Shown: piece by piece, positions 8,209 to 15,261 of the stretch
How the letters are laid out: every line of letters begins with the position of its first letter
Numbering within the stretch: position 1 is the first letter of the stretch
Assembly (NCBI GenBank): GCA_030145015.1
Contig: JAQYWI010000069.1
Span: 1-23,995, forward strand
DNA: 23,995 nt
Source: Desulfobacterales bacterium
GTDB lineage: Bacteria > Desulfobacterota > Desulfobacteria > Desulfobacterales > JAHEIW01
Direction of reading: 5' to 3'
Notes under the pieces: generated by a model
Databases searched by the model: none
Seen by the model: only the letters and a program-made list of their open reading frames with translations
Told to the model about the DNA's origin: nothing
Program-made: the position numbers and the translations under genes

Positions 8209-8274
8209 TGAAAAGTAATGAGATAAAATGATTTTCATCCATTAAACATTTTCCCAACTTCTCATTACTTTTCA
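8209..8274. repeat. 15-bp perfect inverted repeat downstream of mrpC
   Basis: TGAAAAGTAATGAGA (8209-8223) and its exact complement (8260-8274) flank 36 nt of AT-rich sequence. It starts 17 nt after the mrpC stop codon on the minus strand, so it could form a 3' hairpin. No T run follows, so ordinary intrinsic termination is not evident. Confidence 0.75.
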
Positions 8275-8290
8275 TGCAATATTCAGAAAT

Positions 8291-8704
8291 TTATTCATCC
8301 CCTAACTGCGCCAGGATTTCATCTTCCTCGAGCGTCTGGTATTGTTGGTATAGTTTAATCACCAGAGCCAGCGCCACGCCCAGGGTAGCCACCGCAACAA
8401 CGATGGCTGTGAGCATCAGCACATGCGGTAAAGGATTAATAATATCAGCGGCATGGACAGCATGGCTTTCACCGGCATGTCCGTGTGTAATGATCGGTAT
8501 GGTGGCGTTTGTTTTGGCCCCAAGGGAAATAAAAAACAAAATCACAGCGGTTTGAAGTATGTTCATCCCGATGATCTTTTTCACCAGATTATTCTTGGCA
8601 ATCATGGCATACAGGCCGATCATCATCAACGCGATGTACACCCAGTAATTTAGTTTGGATATGACAATTTCGATCAGCTCGTTCAACTTATAATCCCTCG
8701 TCAT
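8291..8704 (-). CDS. mrpC: Mrp antiporter subunit C (NuoK-like)
   Basis: A 137-residue protein with three hydrophobic helices and the NuoK/MrpC core: GLYAMIAKNNLVKKIIGMNILQ, then the C-terminal block PLPHVLMLTAIVVAVATLGVALAL. A His-rich loop (THGHAGESHAVHAAD) joins helices 2 and 3, and the tail is acidic. In Mrp antiporters this subunit packs between the MrpA-like and MrpD-like subunits. ATG 8704 overlaps the mrpB stop by 17 nt. An alternative TTG at 8686 has AGGG 8 nt upstream and would start just after the mrpB stop, a plausible choice since mrpB and mrpE also start with TTG. Confidence 0.88.
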   Translation of the reverse strand: MTRDYKLNELIEIVISKLNYWVYIALMMIGLYAMIAKNNLVKKIIGMNILQTAVILFFISLGAKTNATIPIITHGHAGESHAVHAADIINPLPHVLMLTAIVVAVATLGVALALVIKLYQQYQTLEEDEILAQLGDE

Positions 8705-9518
8705 GCCTGCCGGCCGAAGCCAGGTTATAATAAAGCAGAACCATAACCGCCATCACGCAGATACCCACTCCGATTTCCACCATTAAGATCCCGTGGGATC
8801 TTGCCGTAACCGGATCGACGCCTAGAATATGTGATAGCGCGCCGTAATCTAAAAAGTTTGATCCGAAAAACATACAGAGTGCGCCGGTGCCGGCGTAAAG
8901 GATTACGCCCAAACCGCAAAGCAACACGGCAAGTTTTTCACTGATCAGGGTAAAACTTGATCGCAGGTTGTTGGATATGGCGAACAAGATAATCGAGGCG
9001 CCCAGGATGACACCCCCCTGAAACCCCCCGCCCGGGCTGTGATGACCGTGGGCAATCACATACAGCGCAAATAGCTGGCTAAATGGAACAATGAGTCGAC
9101 TGGCGGTTTTCACAATCAAATCATAAGGAACCCACATCAGATCGATTCTTTCAAAATCTTTGGAATCCGGTGGAGGCCCGAATCCTTTTTCGATTCGAAT
9201 CGTCAGCCCGGTGGGGACGTGGCGATACATCTGACGTTCGGGTTTGGCCCGTTTAAAAACCCGTAGCAGAAAAATGCAGGCAATCCCGGCGGAAAAGATA
9301 ACAATGGTTTCAAACATCGTATCGTATCCACGGTAATCCGCAAGCACCGCCGTGACGATATTGGGAACCGAGGTCTCCTCCATGGTTTTTTCGATATAAC
9401 GGGGCGATACATGCATGCTGGCGGGCGCCTGCGGATCGCCCCAGGACGGAAAGTCCTGCGTGAAATAAATAAGTAGGCCTCCGAACAGGAGAACAATGAC
9501 TATTTTAAAAATCTTCAA
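8688..9518 (-). CDS. mrpB: Mrp antiporter subunit B with N-terminal MbhE-like domain
   Basis: A 276-residue membrane protein. The N-terminal part (about residues 1-90) has one helix, then a periplasmic segment with VTAVLADYRGYDTMFET and another helix, resembling the MbhE region (the last part of a full-length MrpA). The C-terminal part holds the MnhB domain with the hallmark GHHSPGGGFQGG and several helices. The start is placed at TTG 9518: AGGAGG lies 8 nt upstream, and the TTGA overlaps the stop of the preceding gene by 4 nt. A longer frame to 9641 runs inside the neighbouring gene and adds no recognisable sequence. With the MbhD-like gene just upstream this makes a split MrpA C-terminus. 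Confidence 0.88.
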   Translation of the reverse strand: MKIFKIVIVLLFGGLLIYFTQDFPSWGDPQAPASMHVSPRYIEKTMEETSVPNIVTAVLADYRGYDTMFETIVIFSAGIACIFLLRVFKRAKPERQMYRHVPTGLTIRIEKGFGPPPDSKDFERIDLMWVPYDLIVKTASRLIVPFSQLFALYVIAHGHHSPGGGFQGGVILGASIILFAISNNLRSSFTLISEKLAVLLCGLGVILYAGTGALCMFFGSNFLDYGALSHILGVDPVTARSHGILMVEIGVGICVMAVMVLLYYNLASAGRHDEGL

Positions 9519-9760
9519 TCCTTTGTCCTCCTGGAAGTGCGAAAAACCGCTGCTACGAAAAGTACGGTACTGATGCCGGCACCGACAGAGGCTTCGGTGA
9601 AGGCCACATCGACCGCCCCCATTATGGCCCACAGAAGGCACATCATAAAACTATAGGCGCCGAAAAGTATGGCGGCCCCCAGGAGGTCTTTAACCATGAT
9701 GGCGCCGATGCCGCAAATCAAGACAATCAGTAAAACGACGAGTTCAATCTCCCAGATCAT
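9515..9760 (-). CDS. MbhD-like (DUF4040) antiporter subunit
   Basis: An 81-residue protein with three hydrophobic segments and the DUF4040 signature: KDLLGAAILFGAYSFMMCLLWAIMGAVDVAFTEASVGAG. It corresponds to the MbhD-type helices that form part of the C-terminal half of MrpA in other bacteria. ATG 9760 overlaps the mrpG stop by 4 nt (ATGA) and has AAGGAC upstream. Its stop overlaps the mrpB TTG. Such overlaps suggest translational coupling and a fixed stoichiometry. Confidence 0.88.
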   Translation of the reverse strand: MIWEIELVVLLIVLICGIGAIMVKDLLGAAILFGAYSFMMCLLWAIMGAVDVAFTEASVGAGISTVLFVAAVFRTSRRTKD

Positions 9761-10077
9761 AATTGTCCTTCTTTTGTCCAGGGTTTGAGGCCTGCGCGCA
9801 CCCCGGCATCGACAATGGCATGGGTGGCCGTCGGACTTGTGATATAAACGAAAATGACGATTAAAACAATTTTGGTAGCCGTCAAAAAATTAGCTAAAGA
9901 GAAATCTAGAAGAACGAACAGAGCAATGGCCGACATGGTAAAGAACTGGCCGGCGGTGTCCAGTTTTCCGGCCGGATGCAGTCGGGTGTAAAAATCGGGC
10001 AGTCGCAGAATACCGATCGAGCCGCCCGTAAAAAAAACCAGCCCGCTGATCAAAAGAAGTATGATTAAATAATTCAT
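9757..10077 (-). CDS. mrpG: Mrp antiporter subunit G
   Basis: A 106-residue protein with three helices and the MnhG hallmark GSIGILRLPDFYTRLHPAGKLDT, followed by TSPTATHAIVDAG, both typical of the family. The start ATG 10077 (MNYLIILL) is chosen because GGAGG lies about 8 nt upstream. A longer frame to 10113 adds 12 residues without a ribosome site. It lies between mrpF and the MbhD-like gene. Confidence 0.9.
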   Translation of the reverse strand: MNYLIILLLISGLVFFTGGSIGILRLPDFYTRLHPAGKLDTAGQFFTMSAIALFVLLDFSLANFLTATKIVLIVIFVYITSPTATHAIVDAGVRAGLKPWTKEGQL

Positions 10078-10121
10078 CGAATAAACCTCCTTACGCCTGT
10101 TCTCGACGATCAATCTGAAGG

Positions 10122-10397
10122 TTATTTTTCATATAAGCCCCGTTTTTTCTGGAAATAACGAGAGGCCGCCAGCACGGCGATAAAATTTAACAATGCATAA
10201 GCCAGGGCAATGTCAACGAACATGTCCACCCGACCGTAGATCACGCCGACCAGTATGAGCAAGACCGTCGTTTTACTCCCGATGGCATTAACGCCGATGA
10301 GACGATCCAGAACGGTCGGACCGAAAATCGCCCGGTAAAGGGGGAGCAACATAATTAGACTCAAATAGAATCCGCTGTAATAGAATACGCTGTCCAT
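10122..10397 (-). CDS. mrpF: Mrp antiporter subunit F
   Basis: A 91-residue, three-helix protein with the MnhF pattern: YRAIFGPTVLDRLIGVNAIGSKT followed by VDIALAYALLNFIAVLAASRY. The start ATG 10397 (MDSVFYYSGF) comes just after the mrpE stop (10405). The longer frame to 10490 overlaps the mrpE coding region and its extra residues are not family-like. The ribosome site is weak, so translation may depend on coupling to mrpE. Confidence 0.9.
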   Translation of the reverse strand: MDSVFYYSGFYLSLIMLLPLYRAIFGPTVLDRLIGVNAIGSKTTVLLILVGVIYGRVDMFVDIALAYALLNFIAVLAASRYFQKKRGLYEK

Positions 10398-10404
10398 TAT
10401 TTTA

Positions 10405-10968
10405 TTATTCTCTAAAAACTTTAACGATTCTTTCTTCCATTCCACCGGGAAGTGACAAACCGGATTGGTCGTCAATGCAATGGACCGCAAATCGACCCAA
10501 CACAGTCACATTCACGGTAATCGTGCCGGGGGTAAGCGTGATGGAATTGGCGAAACTTGTCCTGGCGTAATCGCTTTTCAACCGGCTTTCAAATTCAATT
10601 ATCTGTGGATTAATGAGTTCCATCATCTTCGGATGGAAGACCAGATACATAACGTGCACGTTTGCTAGAAATATTTGGTAAATCAACCATGGAATGTATG
10701 CGAACAGCCGTAGCCACAACGAAAAAATCCCCCGTGGCTGGGTTGAAGTGAACAGCAGATCACCGGAAATTGCAGCGACGATGGCGCTCGAGATGAGGCC
10801 CAACGTAATGTGAAATGCATCGAACTTACCGGAAAATACAATCCATAATAAAAACAGAATCAGAAACGAAAGGACAAAAGTGATACGAAACCGCTTGGGA
10901 CGTATGGTTTTGGAAGGGTTCTTTTTAGAGGTAGGGAGCCGGTTACTCGGCTGAGAATATTTTTCCAA
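10405..10968 (-). CDS. mrpE: Mrp antiporter subunit E
   Basis: A 187-residue protein, first gene of the operon. It has a basic N-terminal tail (about residues 1-28), hydrophobic helices and the MnhE elements AYIPWLIYQIFLANVHVMYLV, then NSITLTPGTITVNV and a short soluble C-terminal domain ending VKVFRE. The start is TTG 10968 with GGAGGAG 6 nt upstream. The N-terminal tail rich in Ser/Lys is a little longer than usual. A matching sigma-70 promoter lies about 40-70 nt upstream. Confidence 0.9.
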   Translation of the reverse strand: MEKYSQPSNRLPTSKKNPSKTIRPKRFRITFVLSFLILFLLWIVFSGKFDAFHITLGLISSAIVAAISGDLLFTSTQPRGIFSLWLRLFAYIPWLIYQIFLANVHVMYLVFHPKMMELINPQIIEFESRLKSDYARTSFANSITLTPGTITVNVTVLGRFAVHCIDDQSGLSLPGGMEERIVKVFRE

Positions 10969-11008
10969 TCTGCTCCTCCATTAAAAGATCGATTCTAAAA
11001 AAGGAGAC

Positions 11009-11038
11009 ATATTACCTATACGAAATAAATTTTGTCAA
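11009..11038 (-). promoter_or_regulatory. Sigma-70-type promoter of the Mrp operon
   Basis: On the minus strand a perfect -35 TTGACA (11038-11033), an 18-nt spacer and TAATAT (11014-11009, 4 of 6 matches). It lies upstream of mrpE, with a leader of about 35 nt before its ribosome site. It sits immediately after the region coding for the tail of the interrupted ABM gene. Confidence 0.6.
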
Positions 11039-11047
11039 CAGCTTATT

Positions 11048-11386
11048 TTAATGCCCTAATTTATTAGAGAATGAATTTCTCTGGTCCGGGTGAGCAACCA
11101 TGGGCGCATACAGCGTGTATTCGGCTTTTTCGCCGATCAGCATTTCGATTTTTTATTCAATTTCAGTTCTTTGCTGGCTGCTTCGCCATTTGTTCCAGTC
11201 GTCAATCGACTCCCATCTGCTGATCACCAGACATTCATCCGGGTGTTCCAGATTGCATAACGTCGTCCCTGAGATATAGCCGGGCTGATAGGTGGCAAGG
11301 GCTCGAAGATGAAGGATAAGCGGAACCAAATCTTTGGCCCGACGACCCGGTTGGACTCTTCTTTTTATCATGACATCGATGGCCAT
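11048..11386 (-). pseudogene. ABM-type monooxygenase gene interrupted by an in-frame TAA
   Basis: From ATG 11386 (AAGGA upstream) the frame runs 77 codons with an antibiotic-biosynthesis-monooxygenase (dimeric alpha-beta barrel) pattern: IKRRVQPGR, then LVPLILHLRALATYQPGYISG, then ECLVISRWESIDDWNKWRSSQQR. It then hits TAA (11155-11153). Reading on in the same frame gives KIEMLIGEKAEYTLYAPMV and more, to TAA at 11050-11048. This looks like the normal end of the family, so one codon (probably GAA or CAA originally) has become a stop. The 77-residue product would lack its last strand. The gene is divergent from marR and may share its operator. Confidence 0.72.
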
Positions 11387-11477
11387 ATGATCATCCTTTT
11401 TGGGTTTATTTCATGCCCAGATTAGTCGCTCAAGATGCGTCTAAAATTACAAAATGATCAAAAACAGAATTTTTCCC

Positions 11478-11505
11478 TTGACACTTGCTATTAGCATATT
11501 ATGTT
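11478..11505 (+). promoter_or_regulatory. marR promoter
   Basis: A perfect -35 TTGACA (11478-11483), a 16-nt spacer and a TATGTT -10 (11500-11505). The ATG at 11501 lies inside the -10, which supports the later ATG at 11558 as the true marR start. An operator palindrome begins right after the -10. Confidence 0.6.
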
Positions 11506-11523
11506 ATTAGCAAATATTGCTAA
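11485..11523. promoter_or_regulatory. Probable MarR operator region
   Basis: TTAGCAA-ATA-TTGCTAA (11507-11523) is a perfect 7-bp-arm palindrome placed over the expected transcription start. A second TTGCTA (11485-11490) forms another inverted pair with TAGCAA (11508-11513) across the -10. Such TTGCnnnGCAA-like palindromes next to a marR promoter are typical autoregulatory sites. The ABM gene on the other side may be controlled too. Confidence 0.65.
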
Positions 11524-11557
11524 AAGCAAACATAAAGCCTGTTTTGAGGAGCGCATT

Positions 11558-12058
11558 ATGAAACACAACCAACTTGTTGAAAGGTCAAGACAATCCTTTA
11601 CCCGGCTCGCCCGGTTTATCAATCAGCTCATGCGCGAGCAGCTGTTTTGCGGCCCGGTCACCGTGCAGCAATGCTACACCCTCGAAGCCTTGATCGACGG
11701 CCCAAAATCCATGAGCGCCCTGGCAGCTGAAGTGGCGCTGCATCAGAGCACCGCGACCCGAATTGTTGAGAAATTGGAAAAACAAAAGCTGCTGATCCGC
11801 AGGCGCAAAGAAAATAACCAACGCACTGTCGAGGTACAGATTACAGAGGCCGGAAAACAGGTGCACGCATTATTAGAGGCGCAAAGCTCGCAAATGATCT
11901 CTGAATTATTGGATCTGATTCCGCAGAACCGCCAGATCGCGGTCGTTGAGGCCATGGAGGATTTGGGAAATTTGTTCGATCCGCAAAATGAGGCTTTCCA
12001 GCAGCTTCTCAAAGGTTGCCGCTGCAGCGTTTTCCAAGGTGAAGCTGCACAATCTTAA
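11558..12058 (+). CDS. MarR-family transcriptional regulator
   Basis: A 166-residue protein with the MarR winged-helix layout: an N-terminal dimer helix, recognition region KSMSALAAEVALHQSTATRIVEKLE (about residues 50-74), a wing with RRRKENNQRTVEVQITEAG (81-99), and a long C-terminal dimer helix. The start ATG 11558 has GAGGAG about 6 nt upstream; the in-frame ATG at 11501 falls in the promoter. Cysteines at 31 and 39 and a C-terminal C154-R-C156 pair could allow thiol or metal sensing, which is an inference. It probably represses itself and the downstream methyltransferase. Confidence 0.88.
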   Translation: MKHNQLVERSRQSFTRLARFINQLMREQLFCGPVTVQQCYTLEALIDGPKSMSALAAEVALHQSTATRIVEKLEKQKLLIRRRKENNQRTVEVQITEAGKQVHALLEAQSSQMISELLDLIPQNRQIAVVEAMEDLGNLFDPQNEAFQQLLKGCRCSVFQGEAAQS

Positions 12059-12079
12059 ATCAGAATTTTTCAGATTTAA
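12055..12079 (+). other. Short hairpin between marR and the methyltransferase gene
   Basis: TTAAATC (12055-12061, including the marR stop) pairs with GATTTAA (12073-12079); an inner GAA/TTC extends it past one A-A mismatch. It is AT-rich with no T run, so more likely a weak attenuator or mRNA-stability hairpin than a terminator. Confidence 0.35.
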
Positions 12080-12104
12080 ACGATAATAATCCAAGGAGAT
12101 AAAA

Positions 12105-12803
12105 ATGGCACAGACTGTTTCATCACAAGGACCTAAATGCTGTTGGGGTCAGCAAAAAAAACTAGATGCCCGGGTATCTCAGGCTGAAATCGCCGGGATT
12201 TATAATTCACTGGCGAACGTATATGATATCTGGGGCAATCTGACGGAATCTAAGGCCAGAAACCGGGCCTTGGAATTGGCGGAAATTAAAAACGGTCAGC
12301 ATATCCTTGAGGTCGCGGTCGGTACGGGTCTGGCTTTTTTTGAAATCGTAAAAAGAAACCCGGACGGAACCAATATGGGTATCGATATATCCGCCGGCAT
12401 GTTAAAAAAAGCCGGAAAGCGACTCAGCCGGTTATCTGAGGCACACTATACGCTAAAAAAGGCCAGCGCCTTTGATCTTGATTCAGAAGATGCGCAATTT
12501 GATGTGTTAATCAATAGCTACATGTTTGACTTGATTTCCTTCGACCGGATGGATGCGGTCTTAAAAGAATTCAACCGCGTACTTAAAAAGGGCGGCAAAT
12601 TAGTTCTCGTTAATATGACCCTGGGGGAAAAATTTGGAAGCGGCATTTATGATCGAATTTATCGGGTATCACCAAGGTTAATGGGCGGCTGCCGCGGAAT
12701 CCGGTTGTCGGAAAAACTGAAAGAACATGGCTTCCATATAAAACTGCGCGAATATCATCAACAGTGCTTGTTCCCGTCGGAGGTGATCCTGGCGCACAAA
12801 TAA
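12105..12803 (+). CDS. Class I SAM-dependent methyltransferase (UbiE/PmtA-like)
   Basis: A 232-residue soluble enzyme. Motif I is HILEVAVGTG (67-76), the acidic ribose-binding motif is GIDIS (92-96), and the later DVLINSYMFDLI and LKKGGKLVLVN segments are the usual motifs of the Rossmann methyltransferase fold. The C-terminus ends QQCLFPSEVILAHK. The N-terminus carries an unusual PKCCWG (10-15) before the fold. The ATG at 12105 has AAGGAG 8 nt upstream. It lies 46 nt after marR and is probably co-transcribed. The substrate is unknown; a lipid, quinone or small thiol/metal compound are all possible. Confidence 0.82.
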   Translation: MAQTVSSQGPKCCWGQQKKLDARVSQAEIAGIYNSLANVYDIWGNLTESKARNRALELAEIKNGQHILEVAVGTGLAFFEIVKRNPDGTNMGIDISAGMLKKAGKRLSRLSEAHYTLKKASAFDLDSEDAQFDVLINSYMFDLISFDRMDAVLKEFNRVLKKGGKLVLVNMTLGEKFGSGIYDRIYRVSPRLMGGCRGIRLSEKLKEHGFHIKLREYHQQCLFPSEVILAHK

Positions 12804-12874
12804 GCAAAGTAGGATCATTCCAGATTTGACTTACAGCTGGTTTTTCTTTATGCTCAAAGCCAAAAAAATTGTAT

Positions 12875-13023
12875 TTAGAACCCATCTCAAAAAGGTGGCT
12901 TAGGGTTCAGGGCAAGGCGCAAACCGATTCGAAAGCGGAGCATACACGTTAGTATGTGAGCATTTTGAATCGGGTTGCAACGCCGCCATGGACACTTAGA
13001 CGCATTTTTGAGATGGGTTCTAA
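12875..13023. repeat. MITE-like palindromic element, 149 bp
   Basis: Perfect 19-bp terminal inverted repeats TTAGAACCCATCTCAAAAA (12875-12893) and its complement (13005-13023). Inside is an imperfect long palindrome (12916-12984) with CCGATTC / GAATCGG and GCATAC / GTATGT arms around ACGTTA. The outermost TTA/TAA would contain a TA target duplication, as made by IS630/mariner-type transposases. No ORF is present. The element ends about 10 nt before the ribosome site of the next gene, so it forms part of that gene's leader. Confidence 0.85.
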
Positions 13024-13044
13024 TCCGGCCAAGGAGAATTCGCC

Positions 13045-14538
13045 ATGGATATCAGCGCCAGTACCAAAATCGACAGTTTGTTGAAAGAATACCCCTTTTT
13101 GGAGGATTTTTTAGTCAGATTGTCTCCCAAATTTAAGGGACTCAAAAACCCCATCATGCGAAAAACATTGGGCAAGGTGGCCACCCTCGGTAAGGTCGCC
13201 GGTATCGGCGGGCTGGACCCGGACAATTTCATTGAGGCCCTGACAAATGAAATAAACCGGCAAACGGGCAAAACCACGACTCCTGATCAATCCGCTCCCG
13301 ACGGTGCCGGTGACGTTATCAGCGATCCGGAGGAAAAGCAGGCGGCACTCAAGGAAATCATCAAGGCCCTCCACGCCGGAGAAGACATGGCGGTGCTCAA
13401 ACAAAGATTCTCTCAGTTGATCAGCGGCGTCGAGGCCTCCGAGATCGCAAAAATGGAGCAAGCCCTGATGGACGAGGGTCTGCCCGCCGAAGAGATCAAA
13501 CGCCTGTGCGACGTCCACGTTGAAATATTTAAAGAGGCGCTTGAGGAGCAGGACCGGCCGGAGCCTCCTCTGGGGCATCCCATCCACACCTTCATGAAAG
13601 AGAACCGGGCTTCCGAAAAGGTCATGAGTGAAACCAGTATGCTCATGGGGCGCATGGGACAGCCACCCGGACTTGAGGCCTTCAAGGAGAACAGCCAGAT
13701 GCTGGGATCCCTTATTGAGCGCTTATCCGAGATCGATATTCATTACACCCGCAAGGAGAATCAGCTCTTTCCCATGCTGGAAGCCCACCATTTTACCGGG
13801 CCGTCCCAGGTGATGTGGTCCATCCACGATGACATCCGCGCCAGCCTTAAGCAGGCCCGCGAAGCGTTTGCCAATTCCGATCCGGAGGGCACGCTCACGC
13901 CTCTGAAAGAAGCCATTCAGGCGATTCGGGATATGATTTACAAGGAAGAGCACATCCTTTTTCCTGCCAGTCTGGATATGCTTTCCGACCCGGAATGGAT
14001 CAGGGTCAAAGCGGGTGAGGGCGATATCGGTTTTGCCTGGGTGGTCCCGGATACGGGCTGGCCCGAAGATATCATTCCGGAACCGGAGGACGGGCCCCCG
14101 GAACCAGCGGAGGTCCTCAAAGATGTCGCCGGGGCCCTGGGCCTGGATACGGGACGCCTGACCCTGGAGCAGATCAACCTGATGCTTACGCACCTGCCGG
14201 TGGACTTAACCTTTGTCGATGAAAACGACCGGGTGGCCTACTACTCCGAAGGGCCGGAGCGGATTTTCCCGCGCAGCTCCGCGATCATCGGACGGGAGGT
14301 CCGAAACTGCCATCCCCCCACAAGCGTCCATCTGGTCAATAAGATCCTGGATGCCTTCAAGTCCGGTTCACGCAACACGGCGGAATTCTGGATCGAGCTG
14401 GGCGGCAAATTTATTTACATCCGCTATTTTGCGGTGCGGGATGCCGGCGGATACTACCGCGGCTGCCTTGAGGTCAGCCAGGACCTGACCCAAATCCGCA
14501 AACTGGAAGGGCAGCAACGGCTGCTCGACTGGGAATAA
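13045..14538 (+). CDS. DUF1858-DUF438-hemerythrin-PAS sensor protein
   Basis: A 497-residue soluble protein. Residues about 5-72 match DUF1858 (IDSLLKEYPFLEDFL, then NPIMRKTLGKVATL). Residues about 98-168 match DUF438. Residues 178-310 form a hemerythrin-like four-helix bundle with candidate di-iron ligands H178, H181, H233 (DIHYTRKENQLFP), E238, H261 and E302/H303 (KEEHILFP). Residues about 383-486 are a PAS domain with the typical NCHPP (421-425). No membrane helix, kinase or output domain is present. The protein probably senses O2, NO or redox state through a diiron centre, which is known for the hemerythrin family but inferred here. ATG 13045 has AAGGAG 8 nt upstream, directly after the MITE. 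Confidence 0.88.
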   Translation: MDISASTKIDSLLKEYPFLEDFLVRLSPKFKGLKNPIMRKTLGKVATLGKVAGIGGLDPDNFIEALTNEINRQTGKTTTPDQSAPDGAGDVISDPEEKQAALKEIIKALHAGEDMAVLKQRFSQLISGVEASEIAKMEQALMDEGLPAEEIKRLCDVHVEIFKEALEEQDRPEPPLGHPIHTFMKENRASEKVMSETSMLMGRMGQPPGLEAFKENSQMLGSLIERLSEIDIHYTRKENQLFPMLEAHHFTGPSQVMWSIHDDIRASLKQAREAFANSDPEGTLTPLKEAIQAIRDMIYKEEHILFPASLDMLSDPEWIRVKAGEGDIGFAWVVPDTGWPEDIIPEPEDGPPEPAEVLKDVAGALGLDTGRLTLEQINLMLTHLPVDLTFVDENDRVAYYSEGPERIFPRSSAIIGREVRNCHPPTSVHLVNKILDAFKSGSRNTAEFWIELGGKFIYIRYFAVRDAGGYYRGCLEVSQDLTQIRKLEGQQRLLDWE

Positions 14539-14617
14539 CCGCTGACAGCTCAAAGGGATTTACGCATCTGCAAACGCCGGTCGGGGAGGCGCATGGCATG
14601 CGAAACGGATGAACCGG

Positions 14618-15238
14618 CTAAGCCGGCTTATCGGTTTTCGGTTTTAGGTATTCGAACAGCAGCATCCCCACCATCGCAAGACACTCCATGTCTAAATAAT
14701 CTTCAGCCCGACGTTCATAAAGCACCATGCACTGGGCCGCAAAATCATCATCGGTATCGTTAAAAAGCAGCAAGACCGGAATTTTCGGCAGGGCATTAAA
14801 CTGCATGCACAGATCATAAGAGAACGTTGCGACCGGCGGATGACCATGGATTCCCCGGCAGGCGGCCTCCAGATCTTTCAGGTGGCCTGAAAAATATTTG
14901 GCCAGCGGGGCTTCGGTGTAATTGACGAAGGCGCCGGAAAAGGGCGCCGAATCTTTGAAATCCTTAAAGCTGACCCAGTCATTTTCAACCGGTTCATGAT
15001 CAGGACACAGCAGCAGGTATTTAAAAAGAATCACACATACTGAAAAATTCGGTCTGCTGCCGGATGGCCCGCTGATCCCGGCAGGGGATATCCGGTGGGG
15101 TTTTCCAAAAACAGGGATGATGAGTTCATCACCGACCATTTCTGCTCCAAGTCGATCGGCGATTTTTTTCAAATCCAGCCTGGCGATCTGCGCCAGGTAG
15201 TTATTGTAAGTTTCTTCAAATACGGATGATTTTTGCAT
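14618..15238 (-). CDS. DUF3786 domain protein
   Basis: A 206-residue soluble protein. The pattern fits DUF3786: SVCVILFKYLLLC, W-x-SFKDFKDSAPFSGAFVNYTEAPLAKYF, then ALPKIPVLLLFNDTDDDFAAQCMVLYERRAEDYL near the C-terminus. The family is common in anaerobic deltaproteobacteria and clostridia and its function is unknown. The ATG at 15238 has no clear ribosome site. The palindromic element 15262-15518 lies 23 nt upstream, between it and the cyclase gene of the same direction. Confidence 0.72.
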   Translation of the reverse strand: MQKSSVFEETYNNYLAQIARLDLKKIADRLGAEMVGDELIIPVFGKPHRISPAGISGPSGSRPNFSVCVILFKYLLLCPDHEPVENDWVSFKDFKDSAPFSGAFVNYTEAPLAKYFSGHLKDLEAACRGIHGHPPVATFSYDLCMQFNALPKIPVLLLFNDTDDDFAAQCMVLYERRAEDYLDMECLAMVGMLLFEYLKPKTDKPA

Positions 15239-15261
15239 GTCTCAACCAAAGCCGCTTTTTT

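Noticed and set aside
8103..8274. CRISPR array or tRNA in the palindromic gap
   Set aside because: The repeats are inverted, not regularly spaced direct repeats, and no cloverleaf can be drawn.
11153..11155. Recoding of the in-frame stop as selenocysteine or pyrrolysine
   Set aside because: The codon is TAA, which is neither UGA nor UAG, and no SECIS-like structure is evident; a nonsense mutation is simpler.
13111..14193. Minus-strand frames opposite the hemerythrin/PAS gene
   Set aside because: They are explained by the GC-rich codon use of the real gene on the plus strand.
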